Source: Methyloprofundus sedimenti (GTDB taxonomy: Bacteria; Pseudomonadota; Gammaproteobacteria; Methylococcales; Methylomonadaceae). From it: a stretch of 64,000 nucleotides of DNA. The notes beneath the pieces are model-generated. The model had not been told where the DNA came from and made no database searches. It saw nothing but the letters and a program-made list of their open reading frames with translations. Below, one piece after another: positions 27,141-36,015 of the stretch (position 1 is the stretch's first letter; every line of letters begins with the position of its first letter). The position numbers were made by a program, and so were the translations under genes. Location: contig NZ_LPUF01000001.1 of the NCBI RefSeq assembly GCF_002072955.1, positions 591,001-655,000 of the forward strand. The letters run 5' to 3'.

Positions 27141-28157
27141 TCAAGAAAAATCTGTATCCAGTACAATCCGGTAGCGTGCTTTGCCTGATGCTAAATGCTC
27201 TAGCGCATCATTTACACGACTCATGGGAAAATGTTCGACTTGTGGGCGGATATCATGACGAGCAGCAAATTTTAGCATAGTTGTCAGGTCTACGGAGCTT
27301 CCGGTAGGCGAGCCAGAAATGCTTTTCTGGCCAGAGATTAAATCAAAGGCCGAAATTGGCATAGGATCCAGGACGGCTCCTACTACATGTAATCGACCAT
27401 TGGGTTTTAAAGTTTTCAGAAGACTGGCCCAGTCCAGCGCAACATTCACCGTTACAATCAGCATATCCAGCGTATTGCTGGCCTGAAGCATAGCTGTCGT
27501 ATCCTGGCTGGAAATAACATGGTGCGCGCCAAAACTTATCGCTTCTGCCGTTTTTGATTCATGCGAGGTAAACGCGCTCACTTCACAGCCCCAGGCTTTA
27601 GCAAACTTAAGCCCCATATGACCCAGTCCGCCAATGCCCACAATACCCACGTGATCAGTAGGCTTAACGTCAAAAGTGAGGAGTGGTGAAAATACCGTTA
27701 CGCCTCCGCACAGTAAGGGTCCTGCGCTGGCAATATCCAGACTATCAGGTAGTGGAATAACCCAGGCCCAATGCGCTCTGAGTCTTTGGGAAAAACCACC
27801 GTGATGACCTACTATTGTAGGTTGTAATGTTGAGCAGAGATTATTATTGCCACCCATGCACTGATGACAATGCATGCAACTGCCGGAATTCCAGCCGATA
27901 CCCACGTACTGACCAACATGTACGCCTTTAACCTGATTGCCAATTGCAATAACCCGGCCGATAGCTTCATGCCCCGGTACTACGGGGTATTGCGATATAC
28001 CCCAGTCATTGTTGATGATGGATAGATCAGAATGACACAGACCACAATATTCAACCGCAATTTCAACGCCTTCTGGATCCAGTGCCCCGGGGTTAAAGGC
28101 GAAGCGTTCTAGTTTTTGTTTGGGGCCGTGACTGGCCCAGGCCTGGATTTCTGTCAT
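27141..28157 (-). CDS. Zinc-containing NAD(P)-dependent alcohol dehydrogenase
   Basis: A 338-aa medium-chain dehydrogenase of the cinnamyl/YahK-type branch. It has catalytic zinc ligands in CGLCHSD (~35) and GHE (~60), a structural zinc site CMHCHQCMGGNNNLC (~92-106), and the Rossmann motif GIGGLGHMGLKFAKAWG (~165). It reduces or oxidises alcohols/aldehydes; the substrate cannot be told from sequence. ATG 28157 follows CAGGAG, so the longer frame to 28187 is not used. It faces the CsrB-like RNA gene convergently. Confidence 0.88.
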   Translation of the reverse strand: MTEIQAWASHGPKQKLERFAFNPGALDPEGVEIAVEYCGLCHSDLSIINNDWGISQYPVVPGHEAIGRVIAIGNQVKGVHVGQYVGIGWNSGSCMHCHQCMGGNNNLCSTLQPTIVGHHGGFSQRLRAHWAWVIPLPDSLDIASAGPLLCGGVTVFSPLLTFDVKPTDHVGIVGIGGLGHMGLKFAKAWGCEVSAFTSHESKTAEAISFGAHHVISSQDTTAMLQASNTLDMLIVTVNVALDWASLLKTLKPNGRLHVVGAVLDPMPISAFDLISGQKSISGSPTGSSVDLTTMLKFAARHDIRPQVEHFPMSRVNDALEHLASGKARYRIVLDTDFS

Positions 28158-28368
28158 CTGTCTGCTCCTGGTGAATTTACTAACCACCCTCTTTTTATCC
28201 GCTAAAAGTCTGGTGAGTTAGAGAGTTTGACGACTGAAAGTCGTGATACAGGGTAAATAGCCCTGTTGCCTAAGTTCACACTTGCTTTGTAAGCTAACCA
28301 CTTAAACTTAAGCAACCATAGCATGGACAAAGGAGGTTTATCTCGTGCCCATCACTGATATCGTAAAA

Positions 28369-28400
28369 GATGGGCATGAAAAAGCGTTTTGCCCATCCTG
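28369..28400. repeat. Small GATGGGCA/TGCCCATC palindrome, copy 1
   Basis: GATGGGCA and TGCCCATC arms around a T-rich centre. Copies with the same arms occur at 39693-39725 and 46693-46724, usually ending in CCTAC. It is a dispersed intergenic hairpin family. Confidence 0.6.
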
Positions 28401-28494
28401 CAAGTCTCTTTTTCTCATAATGACTATGAGAGATAAATCTGTTCGCCGAAAAGGTGAAGGTTTTAACCATTATAAATGGAAAATAAAATTACTT

Positions 28495-28659
28495 GATTAC
28501 CCACAACTCTCAGCTATACCTCGTCATTCCTGCATGTTTCTAGCAGGAATCCAGTAGGTTAAGCATAGATTCCCGATATAAGACTTCGGGAATGACGATA
28601 TCTTTAACATATTGATATTTAAATATATATTTTACTATGGCTGAGGGATATGGGTAATC
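28495..28659 (-). repeat. 165-bp inverted-repeat MITE, copy A
   Basis: Terminal inverted repeats GATTACCCACAACTCTCAGC and, at the other end, CTGAGGGATATGGGTAATC. Inside are nested arms CGTCATTCC and GGAATGACG. It is in opposite orientation to copies B and C and exactly the same length. It encodes nothing; the frame at 28345-28557 running into it is not considered a gene. Confidence 0.85.
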
Positions 28660-28680
28660 AGCTAAAATTGTAAATTAAAC

Positions 28681-29358
28681 TTACGGGTCGGGTTTATTTT
28701 CTGGAACAATCCAGTCATTCGTCACGACTCCGTGGGTATCAGTGAAAGATTTTTTAGTAAGCTCCCAGGTATCCTCGCCTATATTGATAAAGCGTCCATA
28801 GGTATCTATGTTATTCAGGTCGGTGAAACTGAACGGGCCGATAAATAACAGAAACGTAATGTCAGAGTAATGAGTTTCCGCATAAGCAGTTGGCGTCTGC
28901 GCGATAAGCCTGCCGTCACTGGTCCAGAAGTTGAGCTGAATCTGCGCACGTCCACGCTGAGCATTATCATGGAAGAGACTGACGGATGAAGTGCCCATCG
29001 AGCCTGGAATGGGAAAGCCGATAATGAAAGGATCGGTATCGCTACCGGCAAACTGCAGAACCGCCTCAATTACCGGAAGGTTTTCCGATGCATTGGTGGC
29101 AATATCCACTCCCAGAGAAATAAGATATTGTCGAAGCTGGGCGTGAGTCCAGCTGTCATCATGAGTATCGGGGGACACCACTGTTATTTTCCAGCGCCCA
29201 TTGCGAACCGCTTTGAGAATTGGTAACTTATGTACTGCCCGAAGAATGGCTCCTCGTGTCAGCTGTTGTTCGAGAGCTGTCCGTCCGTCTATCATCATCC
29301 CGGGATTAAAACAACCGCTGATCAAAATACACAGAAATATGATGTATACAGTACGCAT
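28681..29358 (-). CDS. Hypothetical lipoprotein
   Basis: A 225-aa protein with a lipoprotein signal peptide: MRTVYIIFLCILISGC, where ISGC is the lipobox and the cysteine at 16 is the lipidation site. The mature part starts FNPGMMIDGRTALEQQLTRG and contains VIEAVLQFAGSD, GFPIPGSMGTSS and a C-terminal DTYGRFINIGEDTWELTKKS. Family not recognised by name. Likely anchored in the outer membrane, facing the periplasm. Single gene with its own control region. Confidence 0.75.
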   Translation of the reverse strand: MRTVYIIFLCILISGCFNPGMMIDGRTALEQQLTRGAILRAVHKLPILKAVRNGRWKITVVSPDTHDDSWTHAQLRQYLISLGVDIATNASENLPVIEAVLQFAGSDTDPFIIGFPIPGSMGTSSVSLFHDNAQRGRAQIQLNFWTSDGRLIAQTPTAYAETHYSDITFLLFIGPFSFTDLNNIDTYGRFINIGEDTWELTKKSFTDTHGVVTNDWIVPENKPDP

Positions 29359-29663
29359 AGTGCAAGAAACAAATAATAAAATATTTAATTCAATTTTAAC
29401 GTATTATTTTTGGCAATAAAATTTACTTCATTTTGTGTAATAAATATGCCTGCGAGAATCACCACCTAAGCACATGTTTATACGTTTTATTATGCAGAGA
29501 TAGTGTCATTACTTAACAACAAAATGCATATAATACCGTATATGAATCACTACGATTGCATATTTGTCGCTGGAAGTGAATCTTAGTGGGCTTAACGCCC
29601 ACGCAAATAGCGTGCATTGCACTAATTGCATTATCCTTTTCACCAGGTTTAACTAATCCGCCC
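29359..29663. other. 305-bp divergent intergenic region
   Basis: AT-rich gap between the lipoprotein (-) and the flavoprotein (+). It should hold both promoters. No repeat or hairpin stood out. Confidence 0.5.
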
Positions 29664-30929
29664 ATGACTGAAAACAAGACAGCTACTTTTTCTGCCGCCA
29701 TTATTGGCGGAGGTCCGGCGGGGTTAATGGCTGCCGAAATGTTAAGTCAGGCGGGAGTAAAAGTTGATCTTTACGATGCGATGCCATCGGTAGGACGGAA
29801 ATTCTTACTGGCCGGCAAAGGCGGATTAAATCTAACCCATGCCGAACCTTTTACCGATTTTGTGACCCGCTATGGTACTGCGCAAGCTGATATTGAGCCT
29901 TTATTAAATGACTTTAGTCCGCAAATGCTACGCGACTGGGTTAGCGACTTGGGCATTAGCACCTTTGTCGGTTCATCACAGCGCGTGTTTCCGCTGGAAA
30001 TGAAGGCAGCGCCGTTATTAAGAACATGGTTACATCGCCTGCGCACAGCTGGCGTAAAAATACACACCCGACACCGCTGGCTGGGCTGGGATGCGAAACA
30101 GGCGCTACGCTTTAGCTACCTGGAAACAGAAAAAACAGTTATTGCCGATGTCATCGTGCTGGCATTAGGCGGTGGCAGCTGGGCTAAATTCGGTTCAGAT
30201 GGATTATGGCTGCCTTTACTCGCGCAACGCAATATTGCTATCGCGCCATTGCAGCCCGCTAATTGCGGTTTTATCGTGGCCTGGAGTGATTATTTTCGCG
30301 AACGCTTTGCTGCGACACCGCTAAAATCCGTAACGTTATCTTTTACCGATGCTGCGGGACAATTACACACGAAAAACGGTGAGTTAATGCTCACGGCTTC
30401 AGGTGTGGAAGGCAGTTTGATTTATGCATTATCGGCTCCGCTGCGGGAAACTTTAAATGCACAGGGATCGGTTACAGTGTATCTGGATTTGACGCCTGAT
30501 AAAGACTTGGCATGGGTCAAGAGCGCGCTTTCCCGCAGCAGAGGCTCAAGGTCTATGAGCAACCATTTACGTAGTAAAGTCGGCATTAGCGGGGCAAAAT
30601 CAGGCTTATTACGCGAATATTTATTTACCAGCGAATTTTCCGATATAGCAAAGTTAGCTGCGGCTATAAAAGCCCTGCCGATTCAGTTAATCGCCACTCG
30701 TCCCATTGATGAAGCAATCAGCACCGCAGGTGGTGTGTGTTTTAGCGCCATGAATACACAGCTGATGCTTAAAAGCCTGCCGGGTGTATTTTGTGCCGGT
30801 GAAATGCTGGACTGGGAAGCGCCAACCGGTGGTTATTTGCTTAACGCCGCATTTGCCAGTGGTCGAGCAGCAGGCATAGGCGCGCTAAACTGGCTACAGT
30901 CTGTAAAAGCAAATAAAGAAACTGCATGA
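29664..30929 (+). CDS. TIGR03862-type FAD-dependent flavoprotein (HI0933 family)
   Basis: A 421-aa flavoprotein. The N-terminal dinucleotide site is SAAIIGGGPAGLMAAEMLSQ, followed by GRKFLLAGKGGLNLTHAE (the HI0933-family motif), IADVIVLALGGGSWAKFGSD, and the C-terminal FAD-binding GVFCAGEMLDWEAPTGGYLL NAAFASGRAAG. It is related to YhiN/HI0933 proteins; substrate unknown. The ATG at 29664 is preferred because the dinucleotide fold begins right after it; the longer frame from 29586 adds an unrelated hydrophobic stretch. Confidence 0.85.
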   Translation: MTENKTATFSAAIIGGGPAGLMAAEMLSQAGVKVDLYDAMPSVGRKFLLAGKGGLNLTHAEPFTDFVTRYGTAQADIEPLLNDFSPQMLRDWVSDLGISTFVGSSQRVFPLEMKAAPLLRTWLHRLRTAGVKIHTRHRWLGWDAKQALRFSYLETEKTVIADVIVLALGGGSWAKFGSDGLWLPLLAQRNIAIAPLQPANCGFIVAWSDYFRERFAATPLKSVTLSFTDAAGQLHTKNGELMLTASGVEGSLIYALSAPLRETLNAQGSVTVYLDLTPDKDLAWVKSALSRSRGSRSMSNHLRSKVGISGAKSGLLREYLFTSEFSDIAKLAAAIKALPIQLIATRPIDEAISTAGGVCFSAMNTQLMLKSLPGVFCAGEMLDWEAPTGGYLLNAAFASGRAAGIGALNWLQSVKANKETA

Positions 30930-31036
30930 CACACACACTTTGCCATCCAGGCAGGGTGGGGCTTTTAGTCTGCTTTGTATTGCCGACATTGCAAAATTAT
31001 CTGCCGGCCGAAATATGCCATGAAATAGACTAACCT

Positions 31037-31103
31037 GCTTACCCACAACTCTCAGCCACAATGGAATAAAAATTTAAATATCAGTATGTTAAAAATATCG
31101 TCA
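31037..31103 (+). repeat. MITE copy B, left part
   Basis: TTACCCACAACTCTCAGCCA begins near 31039, and TATCAGTATGTTAAAAATATCGTCA ends the part. It is cut at base 67 by the IS66-type element; the other 98 bases are at 32759-32856. The joined copy is 165 bp, the same length as copies A and C. Confidence 0.85.
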
Positions 31104-32750
31104 GAAACTTCTCATTATCCACGGGAAAATATTAAAAAGTTGCTTTACAATATATTCTATGAACTCGCCTAAACCTGAATTACCAGAGATAAACAAAGAA
31201 GATCGCACACCGCTAGTCGATGTGTTATTGGAAATGCTTGCCTGGCAACAAAAGCAGATTGATGAGTTAGCACAAGAGATACTCAAGCTTAAAGGCGAAA
31301 CCACAAAGCCTAAAATCAAACCGAGTACAATGGATAAGGAGGGTGCCCCAGGAAGTGATGACTCCTCATCAAAAAGGAAAAAAGGCCCAAGGCGCAGTAA
31401 AAAAGGCAACCTCAAAATAGATGAAACCCAAATTATTCAGCCGGATGAAATCCCGGAGGGTTCACGCTTTAAAGGGTATCAGGATCGTGTTATTCAGGAT
31501 ATTACCTTTCAAACTCATAACATTCGTTATCGTTTAGCAGAATATATAACGCCAGAGGGTCTTACGATTTTAGGTCAGCTTCCTGAAGACATTCAGGGAG
31601 GTAGTTTTGGTAAAAGCCTTATTGCCTTTATTCTCTATCAATACCATCACCAACATGTCACACAGCCATTACTACTGGAACAAATTCGTGATTTAGGCGT
31701 CGATATTTCGAGCGGTAAGCTCAGTTATATACTAACAGAAGATCTGGACGATTTTCATGCCGAAAAAGATGAATTACTGAAGACGGGATTATCCGTTTCT
31801 AAATATATTCATACAGATGATACTGGCGCACGGCATAAAGGGCAAAATGGCTATTGCACACATATTGGCAATGATTTTTTTGCCTGGTTCAGTAGTACAG
31901 AAAGTAAAAGCAGAATCAATTTTTTAAACTGTCTATCACAAGGCAAAACAACGCTTTATACATTGAACACAGGTGCCATTGAATACATGGCACAAAATAA
32001 GCTGTCTGTTGTAATCTTGGCGACACTGGAAAATATCAGTGTCTGCATTAACACGGCACCTGACTGGTGCGAATGGCTGGATCAGCAAGGCATCGTTAAA
32101 CCTCGGCACAGAAAAATAGTCACGGAAGGTGCTTTGATGGGAGGGCTGCTAGACCAAGGCATTTCCTCTGACTTTTCAATTATCAGTGATGATGCAGGGC
32201 AGTTTAACGTCTTTGATCATGCCTTGTGCTGGATCCATGCCGAACGAGTGATTAATCGCCTGATTCCTTTAAATGACAGCCATACCAAGGCAGTAGATGA
32301 CGCACGCGACCAGCTTTGGTCGATTTACCATGACCTGAAAGCTTATAAACTTAATCCTGTTACCGAACAGGCGAGCAGTATCAGGCAGCGCTTTCAAATC
32401 CTATGCAGTACCAAAACCTGTTACGAAACGCTTAACCAGGCCCTCGGGCGAATGGGGAAAAATCAACATGAACTCCTCCGTGTACTCGACAAACCCTACC
32501 TCCCACTTCATAACAATTTAAGCGAACGGGATATAAGGGATTACGTCAAGAAACGAAAAATCAGCGGGAGTACACGAAGTGATGCAGGGCGGAAAGCCCG
32601 TGATACTTTTGCCAGTCTCAAGAAGACCTGCCGAAAGCACGGCATGTCATTTTGGGGTTATTTAAAAAGTCGCTTACTGAAGTTAGAAGGGATTCCTCCG
32701 TTATCGGAAGTCATTCGTGCGGCCGCTGCCAGTGGATAATGAGAAGTTAC
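31104..32750 (+). mobile_element. IS66-family element with transposase only (ISBst12-like)
   Basis: 1647 bp. Inverted repeats begin GAAACTTCTCATTATCCAC (31104) and end GTGGATAATGAGAAGTTAC (32750), 18 of 19 complementary. An 8-bp target duplication TATCGTCA lies at 31096-31103 and 32751-32758, as expected for IS66. Only one gene is present; the tnpA/tnpB accessory genes of classical IS66 are absent, as in the ISBst12 subgroup. It sits inside MITE copy B. Confidence 0.92.
31159..32739 (+). CDS. IS66-family transposase
   Basis: A 526-aa TnpC-type transposase: an N-terminal coiled coil (DVLLEMLAWQQKQIDELAQE), a basic linker (SSSKRKKGPRRSKKG), the DDE domain with IHTDDTGARHKGQNGYCTHI and ALCWIHAERVINRLIPLND, and the C-terminal PLHNNLSERDIRDYVKKRKI SGSTRSDAGRKARDTF. 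It fills nearly all of the element and is intact, so the element may still move. Start ATG 31159. Confidence 0.93.
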   Translation: MNSPKPELPEINKEDRTPLVDVLLEMLAWQQKQIDELAQEILKLKGETTKPKIKPSTMDKEGAPGSDDSSSKRKKGPRRSKKGNLKIDETQIIQPDEIPEGSRFKGYQDRVIQDITFQTHNIRYRLAEYITPEGLTILGQLPEDIQGGSFGKSLIAFILYQYHHQHVTQPLLLEQIRDLGVDISSGKLSYILTEDLDDFHAEKDELLKTGLSVSKYIHTDDTGARHKGQNGYCTHIGNDFFAWFSSTESKSRINFLNCLSQGKTTLYTLNTGAIEYMAQNKLSVVILATLENISVCINTAPDWCEWLDQQGIVKPRHRKIVTEGALMGGLLDQGISSDFSIISDDAGQFNVFDHALCWIHAERVINRLIPLNDSHTKAVDDARDQLWSIYHDLKAYKLNPVTEQASSIRQRFQILCSTKTCYETLNQALGRMGKNQHELLRVLDKPYLPLHNNLSERDIRDYVKKRKISGSTRSDAGRKARDTFASLKKTCRKHGMSFWGYLKSRLLKLEGIPPLSEVIRAAAASG

Positions 32751-32758
32751 TATCGTCA

Positions 32759-32856
32759 TTCCCGAAGTCTTATATCGGGAATCTATGCTTAACCTACTAG
32801 ATTCCTGCTAGAAACATGCAGGAATGACGAAGCATAGCTGAGATTTGTGGGTAATC
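32759..32856 (+). repeat. MITE copy B, right part
   Basis: It continues TTCCCGAAGTCTTATATCGG after the target duplication and ends AGCTGAGATTTGTGGGTAATC. With the left part it rebuilds a full 165-bp MITE in the orientation of copy C. Confidence 0.85.
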
Positions 32857-32896
32857 AGGTAGATTAATGCAGTGTTAATAAACATAAATATTACGC

Positions 32897-33385
32897 CTAT
32901 TTTTTTCCGCAGCAGCGCTTGAATTTCTTGCCACTTCCGCAGGCACAAGGTGCGTTTAAACCCTGATTAAAAGAACCCTGGTCTAATGCTATGGACTTTA
33001 CCTTGCCGTCCAGGTAATACCAAAGCCCCTGCTTTTTGATAAAACGGCTGATTTCATTCATAACGCGTTGTTCGCCATCGATAGTGAAATAGGCTTTGAA
33101 TTCTACAATCCCTTTATGGTCTTTTGCGCAACCATTTTTTATCAGCAATATCTCCAGTCGAGTCCATTCGCCGGTATCTTTAGAAAAATCAATTGTAGCC
33201 GGGCGCGTAGCCTGATCCCAGGTCTTTAGTAAATAAGCCTCATTATGCTGTGCATAAGCAGTAAATCGAGAGCGCATTAATGCTTCTGCGCTTGATGCAT
33301 CAGAATGTCCGCTATGCAGTAATTCACAACACTGCGGGTAAGTTAAGCTTGAGCCACAAAGACAGTGAGCGGTATCAGTAGACAT
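32897..33385 (-). CDS. ychJ: YchJ family protein with two SEC-C motifs
   Basis: A 162-aa UPF0225 protein. An N-terminal zinc-binding SEC-C motif (CLCGSSLTYPQCCELLHSG), a central NTF2-like YchJ domain (ALMRSRFTAYAQHNEAYLLK TWDQATRP, then VEFKAYF) and a C-terminal SEC-C motif CACGSGKKFKRCCGKK are visible. SEC-C modules bind zinc and often SecB or ribosomes; function unknown. ATG 33385 precedes MSTDTAHC; an upstream TTG at 33406 is less likely. Read opposite to gnd. Confidence 0.88.
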   Translation of the reverse strand: MSTDTAHCLCGSSLTYPQCCELLHSGHSDASSAEALMRSRFTAYAQHNEAYLLKTWDQATRPATIDFSKDTGEWTRLEILLIKNGCAKDHKGIVEFKAYFTIDGEQRVMNEISRFIKKQGLWYYLDGKVKSIALDQGSFNQGLNAPCACGSGKKFKRCCGKK

Positions 33386-33554
33386 AATGGAGAGTATTAA
33401 AGCCAAAGATTAAAATTGTATAATAGCAAACATGCCCTGATTTCGGTAAAAATGCGTAAAAGAATAAGGCTAAAAACATCATTTTGCTGTATATTATTCA
33501 CGTTTAAAACAGGCATACTCTGTTGTTATTACAATAATTTAGGTGAGCAAACGA

Positions 33555-35000
33555 ATGAAAGCGGATATTGGGTTAATTGGCCTTGCGGTCATGGGGCAGA
33601 ATTTAGTTTTAAATATGAATGATCATGGTTTTAAGGTGGCGGTACATAACCGTTCACGGGGAAAAACAGATGATTTTTTAAAAGGTCCTGCAAAAGACAC
33701 TCCAATTACTGGTGCTTATTCTCTGAAAGAATTGGTCGATAGTTTACAAAGTCCTCGTGTTGTTATGTTAATGGTGAAAGCAGGTGATGTTGTCGATAGT
33801 TATATTGATCAGCTGACACCTCTACTGTCAGCAGGTGACATCATCATTGACGGTGGGAATTCTTTATATACGGATTCTAATCGTCGCACAGTAGCATTAG
33901 CGGAAAAAAATATTCTTTATGTCGGTTCTGGCGTTTCAGGCGGCGAAGAAGGTGCACGCCATGGGCCTTCAATTATGCCTGGTGGCAATAAAGATGCCTG
34001 GAAAACTGTACAGCCGATTTTGCAGGCAATTTCAGCAAAAGTAGACGGCGAGCCATGTTGTCAGTGGGTTGGTGAAAACGGTGCCGGTCATTATGTAAAA
34101 ATGGTGCATAACGGTATTGAGTATGGTGATATGCAGATTATCTGTGAAGCCTATCAATTACTTTCAGAAGGTTTAGGTTTAAGTGCCGATGAAATCCAGG
34201 GTGTTTTTGCCGAATGGAATAAAGGTGTTTTAGATTCTTATTTAATTGAAATTACCACTAATATTCTGGGTTTTAAAGATGCAGATGGTGCACCTTTAAT
34301 TGATAAAATACTAGATACGGCAGGGCAAAAAGGGACAGGAAAATGGACCGGTATTAACGCCCTGGATTTAGGCGCTCCATTAACGCTGATTGCAGAATCT
34401 GTTTTTGCACGCTGCGTTTCTGCACAAAAAGAAGAAAGAGTCAACGCTGCGAAAATTCTGCCCCAATCAACAACAAGTTTTTCTGGTGATAAGCAGGCAA
34501 TGATTAAAGCGATTGGCGATGCGGTTTATGCAGCAAAAATTGTTTCTTATGCACAGGGCTTTGGCCTGATGCGTGCGGCAGAAAAGGAATATGGCTGGAA
34601 ATTAAACTATGGCGGTATCGCGCTAATGTGGCGCGGCGGTTGCATTATTCGCAGCCAGTTCTTGAATGATATTAAGCAGGCTTATGATGCTAATCCGGAG
34701 CTCGATAACTTATTATTGGCTGATTATTTTAAAGATGCAATTGCTACAGCTGATCAGGGTTGGCGTGAGGCCGTTATATTGGGCGTGCAGTTAGCTGTGC
34801 CTACCCCAGCATTTTCATCAGCATTGGCTTATTACGACAGTTACCGTAGTGCACGTTTACCTGCTAACTTATTGCAGGCCCAGCGTGATTATTTCGGCGC
34901 CCATACCTATGAGCGTTTAGACAAACCGCGCGGTGAGTTCTTCCATACTGACTGGACAGGAACGGGCGGTAAAATGGCTTCAACGACTTATAACGCTTAA
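33555..35000 (+). CDS. gnd: 6-phosphogluconate dehydrogenase (decarboxylating)
   Basis: A 481-aa enzyme converting 6-phosphogluconate to ribulose-5-phosphate with CO2 and NADPH, feeding the RuMP cycle. It has the nucleotide motif IGLAVMGQNLVLNMNDHGF, HNRSRG (the arginine typical of NADP use), GSGVSGGEEGARHGPSIMPG, KMVHNGIEYGDMQ and the family signature ILDTAGQKGTGKWT. ATG 33555 has GGTGAG six bases upstream; the in-frame GTG at 33543 is probably part of that site. Length is standard for the long form. Confidence 0.95.
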   Translation: MKADIGLIGLAVMGQNLVLNMNDHGFKVAVHNRSRGKTDDFLKGPAKDTPITGAYSLKELVDSLQSPRVVMLMVKAGDVVDSYIDQLTPLLSAGDIIIDGGNSLYTDSNRRTVALAEKNILYVGSGVSGGEEGARHGPSIMPGGNKDAWKTVQPILQAISAKVDGEPCCQWVGENGAGHYVKMVHNGIEYGDMQIICEAYQLLSEGLGLSADEIQGVFAEWNKGVLDSYLIEITTNILGFKDADGAPLIDKILDTAGQKGTGKWTGINALDLGAPLTLIAESVFARCVSAQKEERVNAAKILPQSTTSFSGDKQAMIKAIGDAVYAAKIVSYAQGFGLMRAAEKEYGWKLNYGGIALMWRGGCIIRSQFLNDIKQAYDANPELDNLLLADYFKDAIATADQGWREAVILGVQLAVPTPAFSSALAYYDSYRSARLPANLLQAQRDYFGAHTYERLDKPRGEFFHTDWTGTGGKMASTTYNA

Positions 35001-35071
35001 TATTGGTATTTCATCTTGTTCCCATGCTCTGCGTGATACGTGTTTTTTACCGGATTAAAATGCTATGAAAC

Positions 35072-35319
35072 GTAGGGCGCGGCTTTAGCCGCGCCTAATT
35101 TTGCTTATAATCTATGCTGATTACCCGCAACTCTCAGCCACAGTGGAATATAGGTTTAAATATCAGTATGTTAAAAACATCGTCATTCCCGAAGTGTTAT
35201 ATCGGGAATCTATGCTTAACCTACTGGATTCCTGCTGGAAACATGCAGGAATGACGAAGCATAGCTGGGAGTTGTGGGTAATCAGGCAATCTATTGGCGG
35301 ACTGAAGCCGCGCCCTACA
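35072..35319. repeat. REP-type palindrome pair split by MITE copy C
   Basis: GTAGGGCGCGGCTTTAGCCG at 35072 and CTGAAGCCGCGCCCTAC ending at 35319 are the two arms of the GC-rich palindrome family seen complete at 38194, 39182 and 51681. The MITE at 35119-35283 lies between them. Confidence 0.7.
35119..35283 (+). repeat. 165-bp inverted-repeat MITE, copy C
   Basis: Complete copy: GATTACCCGCAACTCTCAGC at the left and GCTGGGAGTTGTGGGTAATC at the right, internal CGTCATTCCC...GGAATGACG. It is nearly identical to the rejoined copy B. Confidence 0.87.
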
Positions 35320-35407
35320 GGCTGGTTTTATAGGCAGTACAATCAGCATATGGATATGTCCGTTATTATCCTGATTTTAAGCTTGAAACCCATGTATAGG
35401 AGTTCTG

Positions 35408-35980
35408 ATGATGCAAACTGCAGAAAGTCTTTTTTTTACAGTTGATAGTTATCTTGCCTGGGAAGAATTGCAGGAAGAGAAGCATGAATATGTCAATGGC
35501 GAAGTTTTTGCCATGGGCGGAGCACGAGGTGAGCATGTACTTGTTAGCTTGAATATGGCATCGGCATTAAAGCAGCATTTACGCAGAACGCCCTGTCAGA
35601 CTTATATGTCTGATATGAAACTTCGCGTTGCGCAGATGGATGCCTTTTTTTATCCTGATGTTATGGTATCTTGCGCTAAAGAAGATCACCAGGCGGAGCA
35701 GTTTTTATCTTCTCCAGGTTTGATTGTAGAAGTATTGTCAGACTCAACTGAAGCTTATGACCGGGGGGCTAAGTTTTCAGCGTATCGACATTTATCGAGT
35801 CTTAAAGAGTATGTTTTGGTCGATATCAAGATGCGCAGTGTTGAGTGTTTCAGACGTACTGCTGAGAGTGAGTGGTTGATGCACGTTTACACAGATGAGC
35901 AAGTATGTGAATTTTTGAGTTTAGGTGTCTCTATTGAGATGGCCGTTATTTTTGAGGATATTGTTGATAGTCAACAGTAG
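35408..35980 (+). CDS. Uma2 family restriction-endonuclease-fold protein
   Basis: A 190-aa DUF820/Uma2 protein: [40 protein letters not shown], the nuclease-like core FYPDVMVSC...[36 protein letters not shown]. The PD-(D/E)xK-like residues are D in YPDVMV and E in VEVLS. Its biological role is unknown. It lies between gnd and zwf, close to the MITE and REP pair, and appears to be a late arrival splitting the pentose phosphate genes. ATG 35408 or 35411. Confidence 0.87.
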   Translation: MMQTAESLFFTVDSYLAWEELQEEKHEYVNGEVFAMGGARGEHVLVSLNMASALKQHLRRTPCQTYMSDMKLRVAQMDAFFYPDVMVSCAKEDHQAEQFLSSPGLIVEVLSDSTEAYDRGAKFSAYRHLSSLKEYVLVDIKMRSVECFRRTAESEWLMHVYTDEQVCEFLSLGVSIEMAVIFEDIVDSQQ

Positions 35981-36015
35981 CCAAACCCATTATTAAACAA
36001 TTAAAGGAAAAAACA

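Noticed and set aside
28345-28557. 70-aa frame with a strong AAAGGAGG site
   Set aside because: It covers a dispersed hairpin and then runs into MITE copy A; no recognisable family, so the frame is probably accidental.
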